A stretch of 64,000 bases of DNA from Clostridiales bacterium (GCA_017961235.1 JAGCXQ010000012.1:1-64000), one strand, 5' to 3'. Shown: positions 1 to 10,104, counted from the first letter of the stretch. Made by a program: numbers and translations. The notes: generated by a model not told the origin, from the sequence alone.

Positions 1-1028
1 TCGTCATCATCATCGTCATCTTCGTCGTCTTCGTCGTCTTCATCATACTCATCCGTAGCATCATAATCACGAGTGGACTTCTTCTTTTTCTTGGCGGAAA
101 GGTTCTCGTCATCGCCCTTTATTTTCGGCATGATGAAGATGAAGAATACCGCTGCAAAAGCACCCAGAAACGCCACGATAGACGGGATCAGGATGAGCAG
201 AAGTTTCTTTTTCGATTTCTTTTCAGGCTTCTCTTCGCCGCTTTCTTCCGAGGACGATTCCTGCCCGTATTCCTTATAATATGATTCGCGAAAACCACTC
301 TCCCCCGGGTCTTCTGTGGCGGACACGGGTTCCTGCGCCCCCGGGAAAACAGATGTGGTCTTTGAAAGCTGTTCCAGAACACTCGGATCTTCCTGATAGT
401 TCGAATCATATGGAGTCTGTCCGACCGGTTCATACGGCGACTGGAACTGGGGCTGTGCGAGACTCGGATCGAACTGTCCCTGCTGGAAGTTCGCATCATA
501 CTGTGGCTGCTGATAGTTCGGATCGTACTGTCCCTGAGGATAGTACTGCGGATCCTGCGGCACCTGGTATCCCTGCGGATCCTGTCCCTGCGGATAGTTG
601 GGATCATACGGCTGCGGAAAGTTCGGGTCGTACTGTCCTTGCGGGATGTTCTGGCCATACTGCGGCTGCTGGTAATTCGGATCATATGGTGTCTGTCCGA
701 CCGGCGCATACGGCGACTGGAACTGGCCCTGTGCAAGGTTCGGATCGTACACGGTCTGCGCCAGATTCGGATCATACTGCATCTGCGAGGGATCGTACTG
801 ACCCTGAGGATAGTATTGCGGGTCCTGCGGCACCGGATAGCCTGGCGCGAACTGTCCCTGCTGGTAGTTGGGATCATACTGCCCCTGCGGAAAGTTCGGG
901 TCATACTGCCCCTGCGGAAAATTAGGATCATATTGTCCCTGCGGATACGGCGGAACATTCTGCCCGCCATACGGATTCATACCCTCCGGTGCTCCAAACC
1001 GGTTCGGATCATTCGGATTTGCTGCCAT
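1..1028 (-). CDS. Membrane protein with Tyr-Asp-Pro-Asn-rich N-terminal tail (partial)
   Basis: The reading frame opens at an ATG at 1028 behind a GGGGG-type ribosome binding site and stays open to the window edge, so the C-terminus is missing. The first ~250 residues are low complexity, with many copies of QGQYDPNF/YDPNYQQ-like units and no zinc ribbon. A Glu/Ser/Lys-rich stretch follows, then one hydrophobic segment of about 22 residues (LLLILIPSIVAFLG and onward) flanked by lysines. The last visible part is a run of Asp/Glu. The Lys-rich flank on the N-terminal side suggests the repetitive tail is cytoplasmic and the acidic part is outside. The function is not recognised. It resembles, in composition only, the Pro/Gln-rich membrane proteins at 22.7, 23.8, 32 and 46 kb. 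Confidence 0.8.
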   Translation of the reverse strand, partial: MAANPNDPNRFGAPEGMNPYGGQNVPPYPQGQYDPNFPQGQYDPNFPQGQYDPNYQQGQFAPGYPVPQDPQYYPQGQYDPSQMQYDPNLAQTVYDPNLAQGQFQSPYAPVGQTPYDPNYQQPQYGQNIPQGQYDPNFPQPYDPNYPQGQDPQGYQVPQDPQYYPQGQYDPNYQQPQYDANFQQGQFDPSLAQPQFQSPYEPVGQTPYDSNYQEDPSVLEQLSKTTSVFPGAQEPVSATEDPGESGFRESYYKEYGQESSSEESGEEKPEKKSKKKLLLILIPSIVAFLGAFAAVFFIFIMPKIKGDDENLSAKKKKKSTRDYDATDEYDEDDEDDEDDDDDD

Positions 1029-1136
1029 AATCCCATCCCCCAAAAATCAATTTCTTTCGATAACTCAATTATGCTACAAACCGAAAGATTTTGCACCATT
1101 GTCTTTACTTCAGGGAACGTTTTCTCGTTAAAAGGG

Positions 1137-3569
1137 TCAGCTGCCTTTTCTTACCTCGATGATGTCGCGGATCGCCTTGATGCGGCCGAAAACGCGGTCG
1201 AGCTGCTCCTGGTCCTTGACCTCGATCGTCATGGTGAAGCGGGCGGTGATGTCCTTCATCGCGGACATGGAAGCCGATGTGATCGGGATGCGCTCCTCGG
1301 CGATCGCGTTACTGATATCCGCCAGCAGATGACGGCGGTCGTGCGCGATGACGGTAAACTCCACCGGATAGATCGCTTTCGTGTGCTCCTGGTTCGCCCA
1401 GTACACTTCGATCAGACGCGACGCACGCTCCGCCGCACGCGCGGAAGCCGTCGCATTCCGCATGATATTTCGGATATTGCTGCAGTCCTTGCGATGCACA
1501 CCGACGCCGTTTCCGCGCGTGATGTATCCGATGATCTCATCGCCCGGAACCGGGTTGCAGCAGCGGGAAAGATGCACGAGGCAGTTGTCGATGCCGGTCA
1601 CGACGACACCGGTATCCTGATGCGCACGAGGCGAGGCTTTCTTGCCGGATTTGTGCTGCTGTTCCTGCGAACTTGCCGACAAGGTAGGTCCGGAAGTCAG
1701 GTTCTTCTCGTCGAGGATCTCCTTCGCGATCGGCTGATAAACGACCTGGCCGTTACCGGTTACACGATAGCCGAGCTCGAACCGCTCGTCCTCCGGAAGT
1801 GCTTTTATATACTCATCACGAAGACGTCCGACCACCTTCTGTGCCGTGATCACGCCGTAGCCGATCGCCGCATAAAGGTCGTCGAGTGTATTCTGCGCGG
1901 TCTTTCGGAGGATCGTCTCCACGAAAGGCTTCTGCAGGAGCTGATGCGGGGCAAAGCCGAGCTTCTTCATCTCGCGCTCGACGGACTCCTTGCCGAGAAG
2001 GATGTTATCGTCGCGGGACTCTTTCTTGAACCAGGCGTTGATCTTCGACTTCGCCTGGGAAGTCTTGACCATCTTCAGCCAGTCACGCGAAGGTCCTTTG
2101 ATCTGCTCGGACGTCAGAATATCGACGATATCGCCGTTCTGAAGCTCGTAAGAAAGCGGCACGAGACGGCCGTTGACCTTCGCGCCGTACATTCGGTTAC
2201 CGATGCCGCTGTGGATCGCATAGGCGAAGTCGATCGGGCACGAGTGCAGCGGGAGCGAGATAACGTCGCCCTTCGGCGTGAACACGAAAACCTCCTCCGC
2301 AACGAGGCCGGTCTTCAGAGAGTCGAGATACTCGTTTGCATCCTTGGACTCGCCCTGCCAGTCGAGGATCTGACGAAGCCACGAAAGCTTGTTATCAAAG
2401 GAAGTGCTTTTCGCTTTGACATTGGAATTGCCGCTTTCCTTATACTTCCAGTGCGCGGCGATACCGTACTCGGCAGTCCGGTGCATCGCGAGGGTTCTGA
2501 TCTGGACCTCGAACGGGATGCCCTCTTTGCCGATGACCGTCGTGTGCAGCGACTGGTACATGTTCGGCTTCGGCATCGCGATGTAGTCCTTAAAACGCCC
2601 CGGCATCGGGTAGTACATCTCGTGGACGAGGCCCAGGACCGCGTAGCAGTCGGACACCGTATCGACGATGATGCGGCATGCGAAAATATCGTAGATCTGA
2701 TCCAGGTGCTTGTCCTGGTTCTTCATCTTATTGTAAATGCTGTAAAAGTGCTTCGGGCGGCCTTCGATCTCGGCGTGAATGCCCATCTGCGTGATCCTTT
2801 CGGACATCTCGCCGACGACGTTCTCGAGGAATTTCTCGCGCTCGGATCTCTTCTGGGAGATCGCGCCGACGAGCTCGTAATACGCGTCCGGATCGGTGTA
2901 GCGGAGGCAGAGGTCCTCGAGCTCCCACTTGATCTTATAGATACCGAGACGGTGGGCGAGCGGCGCGTAGATATCGAGCGTCTCGTTTGCGATCGCGCGC
3001 TGTCTCTCGGGGTTCTGATGCTTCATGGTACGCATGTTGTGGAGTCGGTCGGCGAGCTTGATGAGGATAACGCGGATGTCCTTGGCCATCGCGAGGAACA
3101 TCTTGCGCATGTTCTCCGCCTGCTGCTCTTCCTTCGACGAATACGGGATCCGGCCGAGTTTGGTGACGCCATCGACGAGAAGCGCCACGTCGTCGCCGAA
3201 GATCTCCGTGATCAGCTCCTGCGTAACGGGCGTATCTTCGACCGTGTCATGCAGAAATGCAGCCACCAGCGTGTCCGCATCGACTTCGAGCTCCGTCAGG
3301 ATCTGTGCTGTCGCGATCGGGTGGATGATGTACGGTTCACCGGATTTTCTCTTCTGGGAACTGTGGGCTTTGTACGCGAAAATGAAGGCGCGGCGGATCC
3401 TGTCCGTCTCGTCTTTTTCGGAGTAGAACTTGTAGCGCGTGATGACTTCTTCGAGCATGTCGAGGATCTCTTCGCTCACATCCCCCGGCATGGTGTCATC
3501 GCGCAGGTCGTCGAACATCGCCTGGACGTCCGGCGCAAGCTCTTCAGTTTTCTTCGCGTCACCACTCAT
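1137..3569 (-). CDS. rel: Bifunctional (p)ppGpp synthetase/hydrolase, Rel/SpoT family
   Basis: The 810-residue protein has the full long-RSH architecture. The HD hydrolase domain carries HDTVED at about 107-112. The synthetase domain carries RFKDYIAMPKPN at about 325-336. A TGS domain lies near 430-495, and an ACT domain ends the protein (about 735-810). Both catalytic domains look intact, so it should make and degrade the stringent-response alarmone, as single Rel enzymes of Firmicutes do. It lies downstream of recJ on the same strand with 172 bp between them. The gene carries two copies of the iterated GTGCTTTT word (1800 and 2404). The family call is firm; bifunctionality is inferred from the intact HD and synthetase motifs. 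Confidence 0.96.
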   Translation of the reverse strand: MSGDAKKTEELAPDVQAMFDDLRDDTMPGDVSEEILDMLEEVITRYKFYSEKDETDRIRRAFIFAYKAHSSQKRKSGEPYIIHPIATAQILTELEVDADTLVAAFLHDTVEDTPVTQELITEIFGDDVALLVDGVTKLGRIPYSSKEEQQAENMRKMFLAMAKDIRVILIKLADRLHNMRTMKHQNPERQRAIANETLDIYAPLAHRLGIYKIKWELEDLCLRYTDPDAYYELVGAISQKRSEREKFLENVVGEMSERITQMGIHAEIEGRPKHFYSIYNKMKNQDKHLDQIYDIFACRIIVDTVSDCYAVLGLVHEMYYPMPGRFKDYIAMPKPNMYQSLHTTVIGKEGIPFEVQIRTLAMHRTAEYGIAAHWKYKESGNSNVKAKSTSFDNKLSWLRQILDWQGESKDANEYLDSLKTGLVAEEVFVFTPKGDVISLPLHSCPIDFAYAIHSGIGNRMYGAKVNGRLVPLSYELQNGDIVDILTSEQIKGPSRDWLKMVKTSQAKSKINAWFKKESRDDNILLGKESVEREMKKLGFAPHQLLQKPFVETILRKTAQNTLDDLYAAIGYGVITAQKVVGRLRDEYIKALPEDERFELGYRVTGNGQVVYQPIAKEILDEKNLTSGPTLSASSQEQQHKSGKKASPRAHQDTGVVVTGIDNCLVHLSRCCNPVPGDEIIGYITRGNGVGVHRKDCSNIRNIMRNATASARAAERASRLIEVYWANQEHTKAIYPVEFTVIAHDRRHLLADISNAIAEERIPITSASMSAMKDITARFTMTIEVKDQEQLDRVFGRIKAIRDIIEVRKGS

Positions 3570-3741
3570 GTCTTCATATCCCCGGCCTTCCGGCCATTCC
3601 CCTTTATCTCGGGCGCAGCCTTCGCGCCCGCTCTATCTGCAGCTATGGCGCAATTCTCGCACTCGCTCTATCTGCGGCTGCGGCGCGGCTTTTGCATCCG
3701 CCGGCTTTTGTCCGGCAACCGGACCTTCGCGCCCGCCCGCA

Positions 3742-5961
3742 TCAGTTCGCTTCAGGTGCTTTTGCCGTATTTGCGAAAAGCACTTGGAACGTCTTTGTAT
3801 TTTCGAGTTTAACCCTTTCTTGCACAGATAACAAGGTAAAACATACTCTTTCGTCATTTATGCGCATCAGATCGATGAGCCCCGCTTCGCTGAAAATGTC
3901 GAGCGCTCTAGAGATTTTGAACGCGTGCAGGGGCTTACGGAATTTGCCGGTCAGAAGCCGCGCCAGGAGGTTCAGATCGACGATGTTCGTCTCGTTCTTC
4001 GTTCCGACCGCGCTCTGCTGGAAATACTTATACAGGATGCCCATTTCCTCGCCGGTCGGGCGCAGCTCCTCTTCCCTGCACTTGCCGATCATCGCGATCT
4101 GCTTGAGCGGCAGGCCGTTTCTATAAAGGTTCTCGAGCACCTGCGGCTTGTCCCAGATGATCTTCCCGATCCCCGCGAAATGCATGTCCGCGACGCGCAG
4201 CGACAGGTTCTCCCGGTTATTCCAGACGTTCACGCCCATCTCCGCGAGTACATCGACGTTGCTCCCCTCGGCGAACATATCGACCCACTCGCCCGCGCCA
4301 AACGCGATCGCATCGTAGTTTTTGATGTTTCCGTCCTTGTCTTTGCAGCTCAGGACCATCTTCAGATGGCGGTTTGCGGCGCCGACGGTCTTCGGCTGCA
4401 GAACTTTCATGTCCGACAGCAGGAACACGGGTTCTCTGTTTCCCTCGCCAAAAGGCTCGAGCCCGGCGAGTTCTTTTGCCGTATCAAGAGACAAGTCCTC
4501 GTGCGAGATGACCATGTCCACGTCGGTGAACAGGAGGTCGTTCTCGGTATTTCTTTCCTCGGCAAAAGCACTTACCTTCGCCTTGAATTCTTCGTAGTTC
4601 TTCTTCTCGACGGAAACGCCGGCCGCGCGCTTATGGCCGCCATACTGTAACACTGTTACACCGCAGTATTTCAGGCATTCCAGGATCGGGAAGTCGCCGG
4701 CGGTGCGGCAGCTGCCCTTCAGGATCCCGTCCTCCTCGGCAAACACGATCGCCGTTCTCTGGTAGCGGTTCACGAGGCGGTTGGCCACGATGCCGAGGAT
4801 GCCGAGATGCCAGTTCTCGCCGACGACGATGATCGGCATTGAGTAGTTCTTCATGTTCGCGATCAGCTCAGGGTCTGACTCGATCTGAGCGACCGCCTGG
4901 TCTACCAGATCCTGTTCGAGCTCCTGGCGTTTCGCGTTCTCCTCGATCAGCTCCTCGGCGAGCATTCCTGCCCGCGCCGGATCCTCCGTCAGAAGGAGCT
5001 CGAGCGCACGGTCCGCCTCGCCCAGGCGGCCGCAGGCATTGATCTTCGGGGAGATCTGGAACGAAATATCGCCCGTGCTTACAGGGATCGGAGTATTCAT
5101 ATCCAGAGCCTGCACGCTTTCGGCCCCCGACGTCCGGCCATTTCCCGCGCCGGCATTCTGCTTGACGGAAGCAAGGAGCGTCCGAAGACCCGGACGCCTC
5201 GTCATGCTTAGGGCTTTCAGGCCTTCCTTCACGATCGTTCTATTCTCGCCAGTAAGGCTCACCACGTCCGCGATCGTGCCGATGGTAACGATATCGAGGT
5301 AGTTTCTCCACTCCTCTTTTTCAACCTTTTCCGGGAATTTCGGGCTCAGCGCGGCGACAAGTTTCAGCGCCACGCCGGCGCCGCAAAGATGTACGAAAGG
5401 ATATGTATTGTCCGGACGTTTGCAGTCGATGACCGCAAGCGCCGGCGGAAGCTCGTCTTTCACCTCGTGGTGGTCCGTCACGATGACGTCCATCCCCTCC
5501 GCGATCAGCTGTTCGACGGCCTCGGCGTTCGCGACGCCGCAGTCCACGGTGATCAGAAGGTCTGCGTTTTTGCTTCTGATGCGCTCCAGAAGGCCGTCGG
5601 AGATGCCGTAGCCCTCGCTAAGGCGGTTCGGGATCACGTAATCCACGTCCGCGCCGATCTTCCGGAAGAAGATCATGAGGACCGAAGTCGCGGTCACGCC
5701 GTCCGCGTCGTAGTCGCCGCAGATCAGGATCTTCTCGCTATTTTTCACCGCCGCGCAGATGCGCTCGACGGCGGGCTGCATGTCGTTCATCAGGAAAGGA
5801 TCGTGCCATTCCAGTGCTTTTCCCGAAAAAAGGGACTCGGGATCGATCCCGCGGCTTTTCAAAAGGCGCGCAAGCAAAGAAGGCACAGACTCATCTGCAC
5901 CCGCCATCTCGCCGATATCCGGGGTCTCCGGCAGCCGCCATTTCTTCTCAAGAAGAATCAA
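3742..5961 (-). CDS. recJ: Single-stranded-DNA-specific exonuclease RecJ
   Basis: About 739 residues. The DHH phosphoesterase core shows DYDADGVTA near residue 83 and VTDHHE near 161. The DHHA1 domain shows the GGHKRAAG motif, and an OB-fold-like C-terminal region follows. RecJ degrades ssDNA 5'-3' in recombination and repair. The reading frame can be opened at a GTG at 5970, but that codon overlaps the GGAG Shine-Dalgarno (5970-5973). The TTG at 5961 sits 8 nt behind that GGAG and leads straight into the usual LEKKW start of the family, so I use it. The next gene downstream is rel. The ~450 bp upstream is filled with inverted repeats. Confidence 0.94.
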   Translation of the reverse strand: MILLEKKWRLPETPDIGEMAGADESVPSLLARLLKSRGIDPESLFSGKALEWHDPFLMNDMQPAVERICAAVKNSEKILICGDYDADGVTATSVLMIFFRKIGADVDYVIPNRLSEGYGISDGLLERIRSKNADLLITVDCGVANAEAVEQLIAEGMDVIVTDHHEVKDELPPALAVIDCKRPDNTYPFVHLCGAGVALKLVAALSPKFPEKVEKEEWRNYLDIVTIGTIADVVSLTGENRTIVKEGLKALSMTRRPGLRTLLASVKQNAGAGNGRTSGAESVQALDMNTPIPVSTGDISFQISPKINACGRLGEADRALELLLTEDPARAGMLAEELIEENAKRQELEQDLVDQAVAQIESDPELIANMKNYSMPIIVVGENWHLGILGIVANRLVNRYQRTAIVFAEEDGILKGSCRTAGDFPILECLKYCGVTVLQYGGHKRAAGVSVEKKNYEEFKAKVSAFAEERNTENDLLFTDVDMVISHEDLSLDTAKELAGLEPFGEGNREPVFLLSDMKVLQPKTVGAANRHLKMVLSCKDKDGNIKNYDAIAFGAGEWVDMFAEGSNVDVLAEMGVNVWNNRENLSLRVADMHFAGIGKIIWDKPQVLENLYRNGLPLKQIAMIGKCREEELRPTGEEMGILYKYFQQSAVGTKNETNIVDLNLLARLLTGKFRKPLHAFKISRALDIFSEAGLIDLMRINDERVCFTLLSVQERVKLENTKTFQVLFANTAKAPEAN

Positions 5962-5973
5962 AAAAATCACTCC

Positions 5974-6420
5974 AAAAAATCTCTTGCATCTATTGTAACA
6001 TTAAATCTTCGATTTCAATGGAAATCGCCAACAAAAAACAATCTGCAACTTTGGAATCCGACAACAGAAACCATGCGCGGTTTTCGCGGTTTTCAGAATA
6101 TTTCCAAATTCCGGGGCTTTTATGGAAATCTGGTGGAAATCATGCCGCGGGAAAGTGCTTTTCAAGCGGACACTCACCTATACACTCACCGAAAAGCACT
6201 TTTAGGTGAGCATTTTGCGAATAAATGGCAGGTGAAGTGCTTTTCGCGAAGTTATTCACCTAATCCCTCACCTATTTTCCGTTTTAGGTGAGCATACTGC
6301 GAATAAATGGCAGGTGAAGTGCTTTTCGCGAAGATATTCACCTAATTCCTCACCTATTTTCCGTTTTAGGTGAGCATCTGGGGAATGGCGGCCGCGCTCA
6401 GCAGGATGCTTCCTCCTTTT
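5974..6420. repeat. Intergenic inverted-repeat array, TCACCTA/TTAGGTGA words
   Basis: No gene is seen here. From about 6170 to 6373 the heptamer-like words TCACCTA and TTAGGTGA alternate. A unit beginning CAGGTGAAGTGCTTTTCGCG recurs with an 82-bp period (6229 and 6311), and a partial first copy has AGGTGA at 6204. Four of the iterated AAAAGCAC/GTGCTTTT words (6155, 6192, 6237, 6319) lie inside the units. The part nearer recJ (6000-6130) instead has GATTTC/GGAAATC inverted words. The array ends about 50 bp after the stop of the 6421 gene, so it would be that transcript's 3' region. Confidence 0.75.
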
Positions 6421-7071
6421 TCATCTTTCTCCCTCCGATATCTTTTTCGTTCGGGCAATTGAAATCACGATAAGAATAGCCACCAGGATCAGGCACGCAA
6501 CTGCTGCGCAAAACACAGCCTTTAAGAACAACTCGACATCGAACGCAATTCTTTTGTCCAGGGAATGCTTATTTGTCAGCGAGGCCGGGATCCTGCAGAT
6601 ATGTTTGCCGTGGTTCGCGTACAGAGTAAACTGTCCGGTATACTCTCCATCTATCTCAAATCTGGTATATTTGATTTCCTCTTCTGAAACCGATGTCCGT
6701 TCTCCATGCAGCGTGCACTCCCCGCGTGCGGATGAGGCCAGAAGATCAACCATCTCCTCATGAGATAAACGCACCCCGTTTTTCGAGATCTCGCTACTCG
6801 CAAAATCTACCAGGCGTATATCCATGAAACAGATCTCATCCGCCGCTTCATCATAGCGAACAAAACTAAATGGTCCGTTTTCCCTTTCCACTTGAAGAGA
6901 GCCGTCTTCCATCTGTTCGATAGTGAACAGATCCGCTTCATCAGTGGCCCGAAGATCCGCAAATTCAGTATCCGGATCAACTGAAGTATTGTGACCTCCC
7001 ACGAAATAGAAAACCGCAGTTAGCACCACGAACATTATTCCTACTGAAATGGCTATAATCTTTTTACTCAT
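6421..7071 (-). CDS. Hypothetical protein with N- and C-terminal membrane segments
   Basis: 216 residues from the ATG at 7071, which has GAGGA 10 nt upstream. A GTG at 7095 in the same frame has no ribosome binding site. A hydrophobic segment at about 4-22 (IIAISVGIMFVVLTAVFYFV) and another near 185-210 bracket a polar domain of about 150 residues. That domain contains two isolated cysteines and no motif I recognise. A Lys/Arg tail follows the second segment. The topology suggests a membrane-tethered extracytoplasmic domain anchored at both ends. No operon partner is seen: recJ is 450 bp downstream and a repeat-rich gap lies upstream. Confidence 0.7.
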   Translation of the reverse strand: MSKKIIAISVGIMFVVLTAVFYFVGGHNTSVDPDTEFADLRATDEADLFTIEQMEDGSLQVERENGPFSFVRYDEAADEICFMDIRLVDFASSEISKNGVRLSHEEMVDLLASSARGECTLHGERTSVSEEEIKYTRFEIDGEYTGQFTLYANHGKHICRIPASLTNKHSLDKRIAFDVELFLKAVFCAAVACLILVAILIVISIARTKKISEGER

Positions 7072-7361
7072 GAGTCCGGTGTCCTCTTCATTCACATGCA
7101 GGGCTTCTGCGGCAAGTACGACTTACGGGGCTTCTGCGGCAAGTACGATTCATGAATAATTATATCAGTTTGATCCACACTTCGTGCTCGGTATAGAAGA
7201 TCACTCCACCTGCAAAAGCACTTTTAGGTGAGTATATAGTGAAAAAACTCCGGGAAAAGTGCTTTTCGGGTAGGAATTCGCATATCACTCACCAAATTCC
7301 GTTTTTTGGTGATTTCTCAGCAAAAAGCACCCGCCCACAGCAGCTCCAGCGCCTTCGCCAG
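7072..7361. repeat. Repeat-rich gap without a gene
   Basis: A 21-bp direct repeat, starting GGGCTTCTGCGG, occurs at 7101-7121 and 7128-7148. From 7214 an AAAAGCACTTTTAGGTGAG word faces a GTGCTTTT copy at 7259. Then CTCACC and TTTGGTGA inverted words run to about 7312, repeating the theme of the 6.2 kb array. A further AAAAGCAC copy lies at 7323. No open frame here has a credible ribosome binding site. Confidence 0.6.
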
Positions 7362-7395
7362 TGAAAAAGAAAGGACCGCCTTTTTCAGGCGGCCC
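7362..7395 (-). terminator. Rho-independent terminator of the ABC exporter operon
   Basis: Read on the minus strand, a GGCCGCC/GGCGGTCC stem with a GAAAAA loop is followed by TTTCTTTTT. It lies about 107 bp past the permease stop at 7502. The gap between them (7396-7501) is very GC-rich and holds no gene. Confidence 0.75.
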
Positions 7396-7501
7396 CAAGA
7401 GGGTGGATTGGAGGGTATTATGAAAGTGGGTCATTCAATGTTATGTGGGGCGGGGTGCCCCAGCGCCGCAGTCCGCCGTGCCCCGCGCCCCGGCGCCGCC
7501 A

Positions 7502-10090
7502 TCACTCAACATTCTTGAGTGCATTGGCGAGCGGGATCCTCTTGATGCGGATCGTGTCGAAGACCGCGACGATCGCGTAGGAGATGACGAGGATCAGGAT
7601 CATCTTCAGTATGCCCATCGGGCTGATATACACATCGAACCAGCCGTTCATCGATCTCATGTACAGGCGGAAGACGCCGGCGAGACCGAAGATCGCGAGC
7701 GCGGCGGTAAGAAGCGCGCTGACGATGACCACGATGGAGGTCAGAAGAATATAGAGGCTGTTGATCTCTTTGTTCTCATAGCCGAGGACCTTGACCATCG
7801 AGATCGAGGTCGCGTTCTTTTCGATAATGATCTTCGTCAGCAGATACATCATCAGGACCGCCATGATCAGGCAGACCCAGGACACCATGTCCATCATGTC
7901 GCCCATGCTGTGGTCGAGCTGCGTCGCGATGCTCATGACCTCTTCGATCGTCACTACGGTGTAGATCTGCTCGTAGTCGATATCCGAGATCGTATTCTGT
8001 GACAGGAATCCGGTAAAAGCATCCGCCTCCAGACCGAAGATGCTGTTGAAGTTCTTTTGCGGAAGGAATACACAGAGACTGCCGTCGTAATCGTACACGC
8101 CCTTGACCACGAAGTCGTAGGACTTATCTCCGTACTTTTCTTTCAGCGTGATGGTGTCGCCCTCGGACAGGCGGAACTTCTTCTGGTACGGCGAAGAGAT
8201 AAAGACCTCATTTCCGTTCAGTTCTTCATCGATCTTGATGTAGCGGCCGCCTTCCGCGAACCCGTACACGCCGATCTCCTCGCCGACGTGCGCGCCGTCG
8301 GTCGTCTCGAGAGATGCGATCGAATACTTCTCCGCTGTCTCCTCCGAAGTGGAAATGACATTTCCCGCTTCGTCCTTATATCCCTTGAGGATGTACTGGT
8401 AGTTCGACAGCAGGTTCTCGTCAACGTTCGCCTTATAGTGGTCGAGCGTCTGCGGAAGTCCGATCGAGAACGCCAGCAGCAGCATGACAAATGCGATACC
8501 TACGAAGAGTACGATGTATCCGCCCATGTTATCGAAGAAGATACGGAGACGGAATCTCTTGAGGAAGCTCCAGGACGGAAGTCTCATGGCCTTCTTTCTC
8601 TTCGATGTGTTCAGGTCTTTTCTTAAGAAACGCAGCGGCGACAGGCGGAGCTTTCTGTAGATGACGACGAAGTTGATGATGGCCATCAGGATCAGCGGCA
8701 GGAGCGTGGTGACAAGAAATGCACTCATATTCCACCGTGTCTCGTATTTTACGAGGCTGTAGGAATTGTAGTAGAGCGCGACGGCCGCGTCCTTGAAGAA
8801 CGTGTAGCCCAGGAGATTTCCGACTACCGCCGCCAGAAGTGTCACGATGACCGGCATCAGCATGTAGTGGCGGAGGATCTCGCCTCTCGAGTAGCCGGTC
8901 GCACGGAGTGTGCCGATGACCGCGGCCTCATTGGTGATGGTGTTGCTCGTCGTGATCGCGAAGATAAAGGCCATGACCCCGATGAATACATATACCAGGA
9001 CCGACATCAGTGCTTTGTCGGAGCCCATATCGCCCGGCGCGAAGTGGATCGCCTGATTTGCGTACTCCGGCACGAAGTCCATGAGTTCGTTTACGTCGTC
9101 TTTGCGCTCGGCATACATCTTCATCGTCTCCGGGTCTTCCGCCTGAAGCTTCACCTGAAGTTCCCCGGCCGCTTCTTTTTCATCGGTAAAACCACCCGTC
9201 GCGGACAGTACTGCGAGTTTTTCCATGAGTGCGTCCGCTTTTTCTTTCTGCTCCGAGACCGTCGCCGGCTTCTCGTTATACATGAACGCATACTGGTAGA
9301 ATGTTGAGGACTTGAGGTTCTCCCAGCCCACTTCCGTCATGACCGCGATGTCGAAGTCGACCGCATTGAACATGAAGTCGGAGTTGTTCTTATAGAGCGT
9401 GGTGTAGTCGGACGAAGAAATCAATCCGGATACGGTAAAAGCACTTCCCCCGATATACAGTGTGTCGCCGACCTTGATCTTGTTGATGTAGGCGTGGTTG
9501 TTGTCGATGGCGATCTCGTCAGGTCTCACCGGCATCTCGCCCTTCATGAGGCAGGCGCGGTTCACTTCGTTTCTAATCTTAAACACGCGCACGGTGACAT
9601 CTTTTTCATCGGAATCGATCCTCTCGGAGGGCTTCACTGCGGCGGCATCTGAAGCTTCGTCACCGGCATTCTCTCGAGTGTCGTTGTTTGCGCCAACCTC
9701 GCCGGCATCTGCCATCGGGATATCTCCCGGTGCGGTCTTGCTTTCGGAAAGATCTTTATAGAACTGTTCATAGACCGTGATGCCTTCGCCCTCGATCTCA
9801 GCGATCAACGCATCGGATGCCTTATCTCTGAGCTCGAAGTGTCCGTTCTCGATCGAGTATTTCTCGTAGGACTCGTCGATCGCGGCCATCATGCTGTCGT
9901 TCGCAACATCGATACCGGATGCAAGGCCGATCATAAATACCATCAGGAGGAAGAGCACGATGTATCTCTTCCAGTTCTTTTTCATCTCGCGGAACAGACG
10001 CTTGCGCATCGGGTTTCCGACTTTTTTCCGGGACGCAGAAGCCACCGGAGCGAGTGCTTTTCCCTTAGTGTTATTCGTGATTACTGCCAT
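7502..10090 (-). CDS. ABC transporter permease, FtsX-type, two FtsX domains
   Basis: About 862 residues. An N-terminal transmembrane helix (YIVLFLLMVFMIGLASG) follows a basic stretch and leads to a large extracytoplasmic domain of about 300 residues. Then come two FtsX-like units, each a group of hydrophobic helices: the first near residues 370-490, then a helix near 540 and extracytoplasmic domain, then three C-terminal helices. This is the layout of the large permeases of MacB/BceB-like exporters. The start is the ATG at 10090, which has GGAGGAG just upstream. A GTG at 10108 overlaps the ATPase stop and has no site. It follows the ATPase gene by 14 bp in one operon. The substrate cannot be told from sequence; peptide or drug export is the usual role. 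Confidence 0.9.
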   Translation of the reverse strand: MAVITNNTKGKALAPVASASRKKVGNPMRKRLFREMKKNWKRYIVLFLLMVFMIGLASGIDVANDSMMAAIDESYEKYSIENGHFELRDKASDALIAEIEGEGITVYEQFYKDLSESKTAPGDIPMADAGEVGANNDTRENAGDEASDAAAVKPSERIDSDEKDVTVRVFKIRNEVNRACLMKGEMPVRPDEIAIDNNHAYINKIKVGDTLYIGGSAFTVSGLISSSDYTTLYKNNSDFMFNAVDFDIAVMTEVGWENLKSSTFYQYAFMYNEKPATVSEQKEKADALMEKLAVLSATGGFTDEKEAAGELQVKLQAEDPETMKMYAERKDDVNELMDFVPEYANQAIHFAPGDMGSDKALMSVLVYVFIGVMAFIFAITTSNTITNEAAVIGTLRATGYSRGEILRHYMLMPVIVTLLAAVVGNLLGYTFFKDAAVALYYNSYSLVKYETRWNMSAFLVTTLLPLILMAIINFVVIYRKLRLSPLRFLRKDLNTSKRKKAMRLPSWSFLKRFRLRIFFDNMGGYIVLFVGIAFVMLLLAFSIGLPQTLDHYKANVDENLLSNYQYILKGYKDEAGNVISTSEETAEKYSIASLETTDGAHVGEEIGVYGFAEGGRYIKIDEELNGNEVFISSPYQKKFRLSEGDTITLKEKYGDKSYDFVVKGVYDYDGSLCVFLPQKNFNSIFGLEADAFTGFLSQNTISDIDYEQIYTVVTIEEVMSIATQLDHSMGDMMDMVSWVCLIMAVLMMYLLTKIIIEKNATSISMVKVLGYENKEINSLYILLTSIVVIVSALLTAALAIFGLAGVFRLYMRSMNGWFDVYISPMGILKMILILVISYAIVAVFDTIRIKRIPLANALKNVE

Positions 10091-10104
10091 GATTCTCTCC
10101 TCCG

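Noticed and set aside
639-3812. Open frame of 1057 codons on the plus strand
   Set aside because: Antisense to rel and to the 1-1028 gene. Rel motifs on the minus strand are complete; the plus-strand product is Arg-rich and unlike any protein.
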